The translations under genes were made by a program, and so were the position numbers. A DNA stretch of 64,000 nucleotides, taken from NCBI GenBank assembly GCA_032718475.1, contig JAUCBJ010007098.1, forward strand, positions 1 to 64,000. Direction: 5' to 3'. A model generated the notes under the pieces. The model ran no database searches, was not told the origin of the DNA, and saw nothing but the letters and a program-made list of their open reading frames with translations. This document shows positions 46,801 through 56,853 of the stretch, one piece after another (within the stretch, counting starts at the first letter, position 1; every line of letters begins with the position of its first letter). This DNA comes from Nemertoderma westbladi. Its lineage: Eukaryota; Xenacoelomorpha; Nemertodermatida; Nemertodermatidae.

Positions 46801-49800
46801 ACCACAGTTACCTTGAAGTATTTCTTAATTTCTTTTGTGTCTTGCTTGACTTATGTCGTAAGGATCCAGGATTCCCTCCTAACTCTCAGGATAAAACATT
46901 GACAGGAGAGCCTTGTGATAAAGTCAGACTGACTGACCATAATGTAGGTGAAATTTTCCGTTTGTACCTCCTTGCAAGGGGTGGTCTACATGATACTATT
47001 GAAGCTTTAGAGACTAAACCATTGCAGTGTTTGTCTCCCAATTTGAAAAGTGCTTGCTTGGCATTCCTTGTTAATGATCTGTTAACTAGTAAAGAAATTA
47101 CACGGGAGATTGATAATAATATTGAACACATGGTGAATCTCCGACGTGACAAGTGGATATCTGAAGGAAAAGTTAGAAAACTTAAGATAATCCATGCCAA
47201 GAAGTATAAAGAGTTAATGCAACATGGTGAAAAGAAGGAAGATAATGATGATGATGACTCCGATGGCTCTGATCGAACTGAGGAGGCAGGCAACATTCTT
47301 ACAGATGCTGAGGTTCAACAAGCTGATAGCCTGACATGTTATGACATTGACAAGAAGGTTGACAAATTATCCAAACAACAGGATGGATTTAAACATCAGT
47401 TGATGGATGCCTCACATACACTGCGGGCTCTGTGTCTTGGTGAGGATCGCTACAAAAGACGCTACTGGATCTTGCCTCATGCTGGTGGACTTTATGTTGA
47501 GTCTGTAGAAAGCTCTGAGTATTGTCTGGATGATTCTATTAATCTTGGTGATGAAGATGCTGATGATGAAATGGAGGATGATGCTGGGGCAGAAAGTGCC
47601 AATGATGATACAGTAAAAGTAGAAGATAAACCAATTGTTGATGACATTGACAAACTTTCAGATAAAGCAGAGTGCAAGACCGAACCAAGTTTTAAGGAAT
47701 GCCTTGAACAGGAAGAAAATACGATTGTTGAAGAAAATGTTATTGATGGTGCGAATGATAAAAACCAGATAAGAATTAATACTGATTTATCATTAGTGGG
47801 GCAACAGGGCTATTCCAACCAAAAGCAATGCAGAGAGGCTGATGAGATCAAAACAGAGCCACCATCAATTATATTTAATTTAATTCCAGATGCTGACAGT
47901 ACTTGTGACCAAGCAGAAAAACTGCCTATAGTTGATATAGATGATTTGGATATTTCTGAAAATGGTATAGCTGAGTTGGATATTTCTGAAAATGGTGAGC
48001 ATAGTGATCTTCGAGTGGGTGGCATGTTTTCAGATGATGACTCAGATTTTGAGGATGTAAAAATAAATGTTAATAATGCTGTTTGCAGTTCTATTGACAA
48101 TCACTCTGAATCTTTCTATATTAGTGAACAAACTATAACGTCTGGCAGCTATACTGGGTTACCTATGATGGGTAACCATAACAGAGCCAGTTTAACAACT
48201 GGATTTACTACTGGTATAGAAAATGCTACTGGTATCGATGAGGTCTCATCTATTGCACCTTATTATTCTTTAGCTGGTACTACACCCAAAGAAATTTGTC
48301 ATGAAATTTATTCAACTCACCCTGTCAACATTTCCATCAATGTTTCATTAAATAGTCAACCTATTAATGGGGATAGAAACAAGATAGAAACAGATCAAAC
48401 TGAGTTGTATTCAAAAACTGGGAGACCCTCTCTAGTTAGTCAAAATTTGACTGGCATTGGTGTTATGGTGAATGGCTTTGGTGAGCTGGAACATATCCCA
48501 AACATTACAGGCAATTGTGAAAATGCCGTTTATTCTTCATCTCCATTTGTTACAACCACCAGCAAATCTTTGATGTCAAACCTGACGAATAAAATTCCAC
48601 AAGGGATTACAAATATGTCTTTGTTTCATATGAAATCGGTTGCTAATAATAATCATACAACTCAAACAAAAACGGTCTTTAAGACAGCTCTAAATCGACC
48701 AGTGGTATCATCTGGTATTGCAGTTTTAGACATAAATGGTCCAAGTCAAATCGTCAAAGTAGAGAATTCAACTGACTGTTTAGTGAAAGGTACTCAATAC
48801 TGTGGCAAAGTATCAAATGATCAGTTTGAGCTTGGGTTTGTTGAGATAGCACAGCCGAGTAAGATTTTAAGAATAGAAAACAATTCAAATGTACCACAAT
48901 TAGTAAGTGAAGACACACTACTACAATCAACATCATCAACTTCAAATCAGATTGAAGATAAAATAGCTCTGGACATTCACAACCTTTTAGCATCATTTCA
49001 AACATATGTATCTGAGAGCATTTCAAAACCTACATTTTCAACAGCTCCAAAACCAGCCCCTCTTGATGTGGAACCTGCTTCTGATATAAGTACCGAGAGT
49101 AATTGTTTACCTGTCATAAGTAGTGCCATCAATATGTGTAACAAAACTAATGATAACTACAGTGTTGTTGTTTCATGTGTGAGTGGGAATCAAGTGCACC
49201 CATTACTTGAATCTCCAACAATCATTGATAGTCCTGAGCCTGTTGTAGTAGCATTTGACCAGTCTGGTACTCTTAAAGGTTTCAACTTCAATTTGGATTT
49301 TTCCAGTGATAACACCTTTGATGAAAGTTCTGTTGCTTCCAGTGCTGATCTTGAAAACTGTAGTGTTGACAATTACAAGAAAGACATAAATTCAAGTGTT
49401 AAATGTGATTACATACAACCATTGACAAAAGAGGTACTGAATGAAAATATGGCAGGTAGTGGTGTAGATAATGACTATAATTTAGGGGATAACAGTAGAA
49501 TCGATATGCTGCCAATTAATGATAATTCAGAAGTTTATACAACAAGTACTAATAAAGATAAAGATACTTTTATTAATGTATCAAAAATATCAGTTGCTCA
49601 AAATGAAAATACCAATGGCGAAGAAATTATTCATGGTAAACCAAGTTGCATCACGAATGCTACTGCTGAAAATAGCAACTCTAATACATCAGAGAGTACC
49701 TTGAAATCGAATCCACCCATTAATTATGAGCAAGCTAATTTGGAAGCATTAACTGAAATTGTATCACCTAACTCTTCACCAACCAATAAACTTCGATCTA

Positions 49801-52800
49801 TCTCCTGTGTAATATCTAAGCCATCATCATTACCTGTTGTCTTAAATAATGCATGCACTACGAAAGATGTTCCTATTACTGGAGCAACAATTATTTCCCA
49901 AACCACTCTCAAACCTGAAACCACTAGTTCTATGGATGTATGCATTTCTTCAAAAGATAACATTCTAGAAACAATTGACGGGCAAGTAAATTTGGGTTTG
50001 CAACCAATACCATTATCATGTCCTCTTCCATTTACATTAAATCCAGTTCCTATCCCAATCCCAATAATGTCGCAGGTGCCTTCACTAGTATCACACTGCA
50101 CTACTTCACCATTACTATCCCCTACAACATCCTCACCAATGATCTCACATTCAACTCAATCATCATTAGTATCGCATACAACATCTCCACCATTGTTATC
50201 ACATATAACTTCCCCACCATTTGAATCGTCCCAGTCAAATCTCTCACCATTGGTATCACATTTAACTTCACCGGGAATATTGACACATTTAACTTGTCAG
50301 CCATTGCTGTCATATTCAACTTTGCCACCAATGGTGTCACATTCAACTTCTTCACCATTGGTGTTAGATTCAACTTACCCACAAATGGTATCTTCCCATT
50401 CAACTTCTCCACCATTGGTGTCACATTTAACTTATCCGACACTGGTGATGCATTCAACTTCCCCACCAATTGTGTCTCATTCAATTTCTCCACCATTGGT
50501 ATCACATTCAGTTACTGCACCATTAGCGTCAAGTTCAATTTCTCCAGCATTAGTATCATATTCAAATTCTCAACAATTGCTGTTACAAACAACAAATATG
50601 CCATTGAATGCTATGGCAATTTCATTCCCACTGATATCACAGCAAGTTTCTCCATCACTATCAATTTCTCCTCCGGTGTTATCACAGAAAACGTCTCTGG
50701 CATTGTTATCACAGATAACATCACTACCATTGTTGCCTAATACAACAACCACAACGTATTTATCTCAGTCAAATTCAACTCCATTGGTATCACAGGTAAC
50801 TGCTCTTCCTCTCATGTTAAAAGAAACATCTCCGTCATCACCATCAAAGTCAACACCACTGACACTGGCACATATAGCATGCAAAAACCAAGCTGATGCT
50901 ACTATCTCCTTACCGGTAAAATCAATAAACTATCTCCCTTCAGAAACGTCTGAAGTCATTGATTCATCTGGTGCCCTCAATTTAACTAAACCAAAAAAAG
51001 TAAAACCGGAAAAAGTAAACATGTTGACGAATCGTTCTGAACTCCTTAACCAACCAATACAAGCGGTTAATGTTCAAAACGAGCCTTTGTCATTGGTGGT
51101 ATCCAATAAGAGAAAACTGGTGGAAACAAATTTAGATTATAGTTGTCTCTCCTTTCCAAAACGAACAAAGGTTGAACCATGCAAGACATCACTAAAAGAA
51201 AATATGAAGTCATTACTTTCAATAGCCACATCGACACATACCCCAGCACCAGCAGTCGCCCAAACATTTTCTGCTTTGAATTTTGATAATAAAGGGCCTA
51301 ATGGACCTAGGATAGCATCAACTTTGCCTACAGATCCGTCGTCGGTGGACCCTTTAATGGCTTATTCCAATTCACTGTCGTCTTGGTGGCAACAAATGGC
51401 AAACTTGCCTTCATACTATCAAAGTGATCCAGCTGCAATTGCATTCCAAAATGATGCCCTCCTCAAAATGGATCCTTCACTGCTGATGTATGCTACAAAT
51501 CCATTCATTGGTGCGTCAATCAATACATCTTCATTAATGTCCACTCCATGCAATACAGAACAGCTATTGGCTACGTTGGCTAATCAATCAACAGACAGCC
51601 TACTCAAGACAATGTCTGGCATCCAGGTGGGTAGCAGCCGTTGGTTTAGTTTATTGGTAAGGAGATCTTGTGACTCTGAAAACCTTTTTGGCTCCATACA
51701 ACCATTTGTTCTTAAAAACATTCCTTCATCCTTTGTAACTTCAATTAATTCATTTGGTAACCCGACGTGTTCAACATCTCAACTGCCAACTTTCGAAACA
51801 CTTTCTAATTGTGAAGACGATGACGATATCGACTTAGAAATTAACAAAGAAAAGCTTATCGGCCTTCCTGCCCCCATTCCACCGGAAAAACTTAAAGGTT
51901 GGTGGTGTATTCTAGAACCTGACATGGTGAAAGAGCTTATTCGGTGCTTGGAACCAATGGGAATACGTGAAAAGTGTTTGCAGAAACACCTGACAAAAGT
52001 GCTAGAAAATATAGAAGATAGTTGTAACAAGGCCAAGCAGAAGACATTTCAGATCGGCCTTCTTTCTGAAGATACCGAAGAGGCTGACTCGTGCGATGCC
52101 AGTAGTTCTAATAGTGAAAGTCGCCCTCGTCAACCATTAATTGTTATACGTAAACTAGAGTCGGCAGATGATTGGTCACCTAATGCCAAGAGTGACTGTG
52201 AGGTCATTCTCATGGACATAATTGAGGACTTGAGTGATAAAGTCTACAATGCTAGCTTACAAGTTCGAGGTTGGCATGCCCCCGAACCCTTAGCTGCTAA
52301 ACTTTATAAATGTGACAATATCTCAACGGACATACTAGCTCAGGCTAGACAACGTCTCATAGACTTAGAATTAGGCATCGAACGTCGCTATTTGAAAGCG
52401 CCGCTGTGTAAAACGATGGTTATAAACCTGGCGAGTGTAGAGGAAGATGTTGCAACCAGCGATAATATGCCTGAGAGTGCGAAGGAAGAAGAAGTGGCCC
52501 CGGCGTTACAGCGATGGCGATTGGCGGTGGAGGAGGTCAAAAGCGCCGCTCAACTCGCTCTTTGTATTGAACAACTAAAGAGCTGCATTGCGTGGGATAA
52601 ATCGATAATGAAAGTATTCTGCCAATATTGCAAGAAAGGTGACTCTGAGGAGCTGTTGTTACTGTGCGACGGTTGCGACCTTGGTTTCCACACCTACTGC
52701 GTCAAACCGTCTCTCAGCGCCATTCCACTGGGTAACTGGTACTGCAACCACTGCGTCGCCAAGGCGACCGGTAACATGGTCTGCCACGAGTGCCAGGGTC

Positions 52801-53429
52801 GGATGCGGTGCCTGCTCCAGTGCGACGCGTGTCCCCGCTCGTTCCACATGAGTTGCGTGGAGCCGGCATTGTCACGGAAACCCCGAGCGCGGTGGAAGTG
52901 TCCCTACTGCTCGTCCCATAACCCATCACTGTCCCTGTCCCCGGCCCCGCCGCCCACACCGAGTCCAAAGAAAAAAGTTAAAAAATTAGAGAAACCTGTG
53001 GAGGAATCCGTGATGGAACGCGAAGTGGATAATAAAACACCAAATAATCCAAAACTCTCGAAAAAGCGCTTAAAGAAACTGAGTAAGGATTCGCGAACGC
53101 CTTCACCGGGTCTCTCTCCAAACGAGGTCTGTCTCCCGCTACTTATAGACATGATCTCACAGACAGACTCGTGGCCTTTCCTTCACGCAGTCGATAACAA
53201 ACTGGTCCCGGCCTACCGGAAGATCATCCGGAGACCGATGGACTTCGCGACTATCCGCCGTAAGGTCGAGCGCTCCTCGTACGCGACTCTGGATGAGTTT
53301 GCCGCCGAGGTTCGACTCGTCTTCGACAACTGCGAGACCTACAACGAGGACGACAGTGACGTGGGTCGAGCGGGGCACACGATGCGTCGATGGTTCGAGG
53401 CGAGATGGGGCGGTTTATTGGGATTGTAA
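43815..53429 (+). CDS. BAZ2: BAZ2/Toutatis-like chromatin remodelling subunit, single-exon, 3204 aa
   Basis: Domains in order: Ala/Gln/Ser/Tyr-rich N-terminus; short motifs typical of CtBP ligands (PILDLS 278-283, PLDFS 529-533, PRDLS 560-564); MBD/TAM about 605-680 with GWRRQ (615) and PCGKKLR; Arg/Glu-rich coiled coil 785-932; DDT about 955-1018; WHIM region about 1044-1105 and 1203-1232 (RYKRRYWIL); acidic stretch; a 9-residue Ser/Pro/Val repeat about 2086-2350; WSD-type segment from about 2695 (GWWCILEP) to 2870; PHD finger 1 at 2936-2980 and PHD finger 2 at 2990-3032, both with complete C4HC3 ligands; and a bromodomain from about 3102 with WPF (3120-3122) and the acetyl-lysine-binding Asn (3177). 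BAZ2 proteins are nuclear, partner ISWI ATPases (NoRC-type complexes) and read DNA and histone tails. The protein is longer than vertebrate BAZ2A/B (about 1900-2200 aa) and closer in size to insect Toutatis. It is unusual in being uninterrupted by introns, in having two PHD fingers, and in a rise of G+C toward the 3' end. Confidence 0.95.
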   Translation: MESTDRRSYPSSSDRHPTSSTRIPSDSSADYAATGSLTERSLSSYNDQNAVYAAAVAAQQLSLLQHSAAGDPYGLVAAASLQQAAASSYPTSSMAALAAAAAYQPHFASYASQLNQGAMSDWWRMYGSLGGGGYLSGAPLIGTYGDSPIITSHHHHSISTGAATTTNRCNSSTKSPGAASDSGASSIDTSLNSMCSEPPNCTRSSSIVTASTASPFKHSTTATPSTLSLYHIPTPSISTVSMDTPFHELPLFQTTPNKDKKEVATTPDSESKLLSNKPILDLSKIFTTPEMNVVQPSNEIVQKASVIGSSYLGSESTSAYVESLIKQTLTGSSSYLGGGGGDLGAGESDFSTAMLMAMSPSSTHGARRSSTTGSTSSRRRKARIECEGNSSQQVRRSESEVSDDIEGCSTDASTTDDNEHRQLVQTRKSQSKRQHPRSAFTSTSPREYSRIAMPSPRLPAPRASFKSPSNGMSAASTSGNLHLDQLFSEDFSAKALLNSLAQRTLQSDNQKVISSISIEKECHEDSDTPLDFSNKKITSEKKLNEVSCKTFVKANNMEIPRDLSCSTSKGVSNPLCPSTKSATEPMEFNPSAIYMQQQKRTPKDVEALMAPLKHGWRRQTTVRCFSRGGIRGDTVYFAPCGKKLRNCAEVFRYLDRHNVSYATRQSFSFSAKLIIGEHIEAKHGCTADAAPGTVEYRKIPYEELISRLNKVQKSRRTLKMLLNKEQGSTSGLIGFGEPSKGTPSIPRPGNSINLPSTNVNNVLKQHAITTNSFQSQSFNTTSTVDHAALYKKLSEEKERRRLDRQRTLVIAREARAKKVLERQKERERVANRIVQDRKRKYEEIAKAKYEDYISKHKEREAKREQASLIKNQERDRKQHYTLLVRAMEGKRHVEDRELCRKERIKEQQRERERRIAEKHQEAIRALERLPREDMCVKDAKDLPDIPRVTGNQLSGPAYADLLMTVEFIQTFHIALGLNIEQNVPTIDALHRGMFNDHSYLEVFLNFFCVLLDLCRKDPGFPPNSQDKTLTGEPCDKVRLTDHNVGEIFRLYLLARGGLHDTIEALETKPLQCLSPNLKSACLAFLVNDLLTSKEITREIDNNIEHMVNLRRDKWISEGKVRKLKIIHAKKYKELMQHGEKKEDNDDDDSDGSDRTEEAGNILTDAEVQQADSLTCYDIDKKVDKLSKQQDGFKHQLMDASHTLRALCLGEDRYKRRYWILPHAGGLYVESVESSEYCLDDSINLGDEDADDEMEDDAGAESANDDTVKVEDKPIVDDIDKLSDKAECKTEPSFKECLEQEENTIVEENVIDGANDKNQIRINTDLSLVGQQGYSNQKQCREADEIKTEPPSIIFNLIPDADSTCDQAEKLPIVDIDDLDISENGIAELDISENGEHSDLRVGGMFSDDDSDFEDVKINVNNAVCSSIDNHSESFYISEQTITSGSYTGLPMMGNHNRASLTTGFTTGIENATGIDEVSSIAPYYSLAGTTPKEICHEIYSTHPVNISINVSLNSQPINGDRNKIETDQTELYSKTGRPSLVSQNLTGIGVMVNGFGELEHIPNITGNCENAVYSSSPFVTTTSKSLMSNLTNKIPQGITNMSLFHMKSVANNNHTTQTKTVFKTALNRPVVSSGIAVLDINGPSQIVKVENSTDCLVKGTQYCGKVSNDQFELGFVEIAQPSKILRIENNSNVPQLVSEDTLLQSTSSTSNQIEDKIALDIHNLLASFQTYVSESISKPTFSTAPKPAPLDVEPASDISTESNCLPVISSAINMCNKTNDNYSVVVSCVSGNQVHPLLESPTIIDSPEPVVVAFDQSGTLKGFNFNLDFSSDNTFDESSVASSADLENCSVDNYKKDINSSVKCDYIQPLTKEVLNENMAGSGVDNDYNLGDNSRIDMLPINDNSEVYTTSTNKDKDTFINVSKISVAQNENTNGEEIIHGKPSCITNATAENSNSNTSESTLKSNPPINYEQANLEALTEIVSPNSSPTNKLRSISCVISKPSSLPVVLNNACTTKDVPITGATIISQTTLKPETTSSMDVCISSKDNILETIDGQVNLGLQPIPLSCPLPFTLNPVPIPIPIMSQVPSLVSHCTTSPLLSPTTSSPMISHSTQSSLVSHTTSPPLLSHITSPPFESSQSNLSPLVSHLTSPGILTHLTCQPLLSYSTLPPMVSHSTSSPLVLDSTYPQMVSSHSTSPPLVSHLTYPTLVMHSTSPPIVSHSISPPLVSHSVTAPLASSSISPALVSYSNSQQLLLQTTNMPLNAMAISFPLISQQVSPSLSISPPVLSQKTSLALLSQITSLPLLPNTTTTTYLSQSNSTPLVSQVTALPLMLKETSPSSPSKSTPLTLAHIACKNQADATISLPVKSINYLPSETSEVIDSSGALNLTKPKKVKPEKVNMLTNRSELLNQPIQAVNVQNEPLSLVVSNKRKLVETNLDYSCLSFPKRTKVEPCKTSLKENMKSLLSIATSTHTPAPAVAQTFSALNFDNKGPNGPRIASTLPTDPSSVDPLMAYSNSLSSWWQQMANLPSYYQSDPAAIAFQNDALLKMDPSLLMYATNPFIGASINTSSLMSTPCNTEQLLATLANQSTDSLLKTMSGIQVGSSRWFSLLVRRSCDSENLFGSIQPFVLKNIPSSFVTSINSFGNPTCSTSQLPTFETLSNCEDDDDIDLEINKEKLIGLPAPIPPEKLKGWWCILEPDMVKELIRCLEPMGIREKCLQKHLTKVLENIEDSCNKAKQKTFQIGLLSEDTEEADSCDASSSNSESRPRQPLIVIRKLESADDWSPNAKSDCEVILMDIIEDLSDKVYNASLQVRGWHAPEPLAAKLYKCDNISTDILAQARQRLIDLELGIERRYLKAPLCKTMVINLASVEEDVATSDNMPESAKEEEVAPALQRWRLAVEEVKSAAQLALCIEQLKSCIAWDKSIMKVFCQYCKKGDSEELLLLCDGCDLGFHTYCVKPSLSAIPLGNWYCNHCVAKATGNMVCHECQGRMRCLLQCDACPRSFHMSCVEPALSRKPRARWKCPYCSSHNPSLSLSPAPPPTPSPKKKVKKLEKPVEESVMEREVDNKTPNNPKLSKKRLKKLSKDSRTPSPGLSPNEVCLPLLIDMISQTDSWPFLHAVDNKLVPAYRKIIRRPMDFATIRRKVERSSYATLDEFAAEVRLVFDNCETYNEDDSDVGRAGHTMRRWFEARWGGLLGL
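50070..50870 (+). repeat. In-frame 27-bp degenerate repeat within BAZ2-like CDS
   Basis: About 28 imperfect copies of a unit encoding SPPLVSHST-like nonapeptides (residues about 2086-2350). Because the period is a multiple of three, the reading frame is kept. The unit rarely makes stops in other frames, giving shadow frames on both strands (about 50294-50740 plus and 50122-50505 minus). The segment lies in the long linker between the WHIM and WSD parts and is probably disordered. Confidence 0.85.
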
Positions 53430-54284
53430 GTCCCACTGACACACAGACAGAGGGGGGCGCGAAATCAATTTAAAAAAACACTAAAATTATGTAGAAATCG
53501 CGTTGCTCGCCTAATCATCACAAAATAATAGTATAGATTGAGTTTTCACTTCGATCCAATGTACCAACGATTTAGTGTTAAAACTTTAATAAGTACGAAA
53601 TAATTTGTTTAACATTTTAGATAATAATTATCTTTCTGATCATTTGATTGTAATTGATTAATATTTTTATTTGTTGTTTATTTTGTAATTATCGCGAAAG
53701 TTTTCCGTAGGAGGATCTGACTCTAGGACTAAAATGTCATTAACTTTGGAAATAATTTATATTTCGATAACAAAATAATGCTATTATTATTATCTGATAT
53801 CAATAATAATTTTATAAGTTAAAATATTGTTGGAGTAGAATTACTTTACAAGCCACTAACATTCTCAGAAATACCACAAAGGGTTTTTTTAATTGTTTTT
53901 CATTTTTTCAAATTGTAATCAAGGTAAAGGTCCTTAACAGTTAATGTAAATTATATTGGGGTGGGGGGGGGGGGGGGGGGGGTAGAAAATGTATGCTGCC
54001 TGTAGTAGGTATAAGTATTATTTTTTTAGTTTAAATTCTTAGGGTTGTCGTATTTAGGGTTTATCTTTATTTATTAATTTTATATTTTAAATCAACCACT
54101 AAACTCTGAAAGCAATTAAAAGTTCTAAGTTGATAAAAGGTTTGCGTTTTCTACAGCTATTATTATAATTTTATGCATGTATACAGTACAATATTAATAA
54201 ACTTATATTCTTAAATTGTTACTTTTTCGCTCGAGAATACCCCAAAATCTGGAGTATCCATCCACTCACTCAAAAGTTATTACA
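53430..54284 (+). other. 3' UTR/flank of BAZ2-like gene
   Basis: AT-rich sequence after the stop codon. It contains a 20-bp G run (53963-53982) and no coding frame. Confidence 0.5.
54196..54201 (+). terminator. Candidate polyadenylation signal for BAZ2-like gene
   Basis: The first AATAAA downstream of the stop codon, about 770 bp away, in an AT-rich 3' flank. Another AATAAA at 54590-54595 lies inside a dispersed repeat. Confidence 0.4.
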
Positions 54285-54620
54285 ACTTTAGTGTCTGCAA
54301 GACGAACTCCAAAACGGAACTCAATATCCAACATTGGTTTATGTAGTTAAGCGGCTCTCTAACGTAATAATTATTCGAGAACATTAAATTATTTAACATT
54401 GCGTAAGGCAGCATCAGGAGTTGAAGAGTTAAATAATATGAATAGCAGTAACTATGGAAGCAAGTATAATTGCTGTTCAAAAAAAAGTACCAATTTAAGA
54501 ATAAAATTACGTATTACATGGGAAAATAAACGTAGAACATATTTTTCAATATACTGTCAACCCTTTATTAATCTCGCTGGCGTTCGGTAAATAAAAATGC
54601 CTTGAGAATATTGATAAAAA
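54285..54620 (+). repeat. Dispersed repeat, relatives at 11.07-11.30 and 13.39-13.48 kb
   Basis: 54293-54337 matches the core at 11068-11112, 54418-54455 matches about 11258-11300, and 54532-54608 matches 13386-13470. This copy therefore joins in one unit the two pieces found separately at 11 and 13 kb. The family is not identified. Confidence 0.65.
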
Positions 54621-55879
54621 GCTTTTTTTCCCATGTATCCATGACAAAGATAGAGATGTAATAATATTGTTATGTTCGATATATTTTGATATTTTATATG
54701 AAGCTCCGTTAGATATTATACAGCATCGGTTTGTACTTTGTTAATTTCGTACTTTCAAACTATTAAATAGTAATTTATTGTATAAAAACAAGCTATTTAT
54801 GTTTAAAATATTCGATATCGTCCTGGGCATCCGTTTAAAACCAAACACAAGGGGCTGATATTTATTAGTATATTTGCGATTCCCGTTGCATAAATATATT
54901 TATAAAAATTCATAGGAAATAAAACGCAAAATTATTATTGAATATTTGTCTTTTAGACTTTTTATTAATTTGTAATTTAATACTTGGTTTAAAACCATTT
55001 TAATTTATTTTAGAATTATCGGTAGTTATTTCTGGTGTGGTTTCCTTTTTGGAATAGTATTACCTACAGTTTAGGCGTAAAAAAATAATTCCTCATTCCC
55101 ATCTTAAAACCCAAGACTTTTATTTTTAATGAGGTGTTCCTTACTCTATTCTAATTCGTATATAAGATATGATATTTTATGGAATTTATGAATAACTCTT
55201 TCCCGCCAGGCCGTTGAAGCCAAATTAACCGGTGAAATATTTTTTTGCACCTTACTGTTGTTGTATAAAGTAGGCCAGGCCCTACTAATTATATGTCTCA
55301 AGCAGCGTGTTGTGTTGATTAAGCAATGTTGTGTTGTATATGCCTCTATATCCATCCACCCAATCTATATGCGAGCAATGTTTCTGTTTTTCTGTGCAGT
55401 AGTATTGCATTCCGTGCACTGCAGTTTGCCGCGTACAAACACCCCCCTCGCGCTTAGTCTCGTGTGATCCTGTGTCTTTTTCGTATCTTTATTTTTCTTG
55501 ATTATAAATCTGTCTAAAACAGTTTTAGTGTGTAAATAGACAATTATTCCGTGTTAGTATCTACAGTGTCTATATTCAGATTCACATTAATAATATATTA
55601 ATAAACGTTGTGCTTCGTTTGATTTGGTCGTAACAAATCACTTTTTGGCGCTAATTGTCTCGGATCGGAGTTTAAATAAAGCGTTTAATTTTTATCCGAC
55701 TGGGTTGTAGTAAAGTTATCGGTTAACGAGAAACAGGAAACACCAGAGGCAACCAAACGCCTCCTCTCTCTCTCTCTCACTTGGGTCTCTTATTTACTCC
55801 ACTAACCCTACCTTAATAATGCCTTGATCGTATTACTGTTGAATGGGCTAAGCTATAGTTCCTGAGTTAACACATCAAC
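54621..55879. other. AT-rich non-coding stretch
   Basis: No gene is supported. A CT-rich patch (CTCTCTCTCTCTC) lies near 55767-55780. Confidence 0.4.
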
Positions 55880-55985
55880 GAAAACGGGATTGTTCTTTTT
55901 CGGGCTCGAACTCACGACCTCCTGGATCACCGAAGCTCTAAAAAACCAGGAATACCTTAACCTGTTATAGTATAAGTTCGATAAA
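55880..55985 (-). mobile_element. tRNA-like SINE remnant
   Basis: On the minus strand a box-B-like GAGTTCGAGCCCG is preceded by GATCCAGGAGGTCGTG and, further upstream, a weak box-A-like GGTTAAGGTATTCCTG. This is the arrangement of the tRNA-related head of a SINE. The body is not recognisable. Confidence 0.45.
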
Positions 55986-56853
55986 GCGCTACATTATATG
56001 ACCCACTTGGTTACGGTAACAGTTCAATAAATTTTCCCCTAAATATTTTACACACCTAAAGACTCAATACAGCGGCGTCCCGGAATACCCAACCCATATC
56101 ATATTGTCGAGGACCAACCAGATCATTGGGCTTAGAAACCAATTTATAATGATTATCTTAAAAGAAGTAATTTATCAATAAATTAATTAATTATAAGATG
56201 ATTTAATTAAACAGGCTAAAATTAATGATGAAATGGAATTGGTGAGATCAGCCGATAAAAAAATATGAGCGAACAAATAATTAATGACCAGAAATGTAAA
56301 GTAAATGAGTTGCCGTGTCACATTTGAAACAAATTTGCATGGCTAACTTATATACCACCTCGAATGAAAGTGGATAACAATCATATTATTGTACAAGGTG
56401 TCATCCATTAGGATTAGGCTTAGATTTTATTTTCCTAAAAGTAAGTAATCATATTTGCTTACTAATAAACTGGCGAACTAATTGTGGATTGGAAAATGGT
56501 AAATTATTTCTGAACTGAAAAACAAAAATTAATAATATTAATATTAATAAATTCGACTTTTGTATGGTGTGGATTGACTTGGTTATATAAATTCCAATCT
56601 GAGTAAACTACGGATGCATAGCCATATGATTTATCATAATATCTAGAACTCAAGAACGCTCAATTTGGTGGAAAACAATTCATGATATTATTATAACATA
56701 CGGGTTACATATTACGTTATTTTCAATGTATAAATCGTTAGGAAGGTGTGCATGCCTTTTTAAGGGTTAATTGGCGCGAAAAGCCAAAACATATCGTCAC
56801 TTTAAAGACCCTAAATCCATCTAAACTAAATCATTTTCTACCATTACCAGATA
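55986..56853. other. AT-rich non-coding stretch
   Basis: I see nothing supported. Confidence 0.35.

Noticed and set aside
51627..51816. Possible intron in the BAZ2 ORF (CAG/GTGGGT at 51627)
   Set aside because: The only good acceptor nearby (after 51816) would give a 190-bp intron that breaks the frame, while the unspliced frame is intact.
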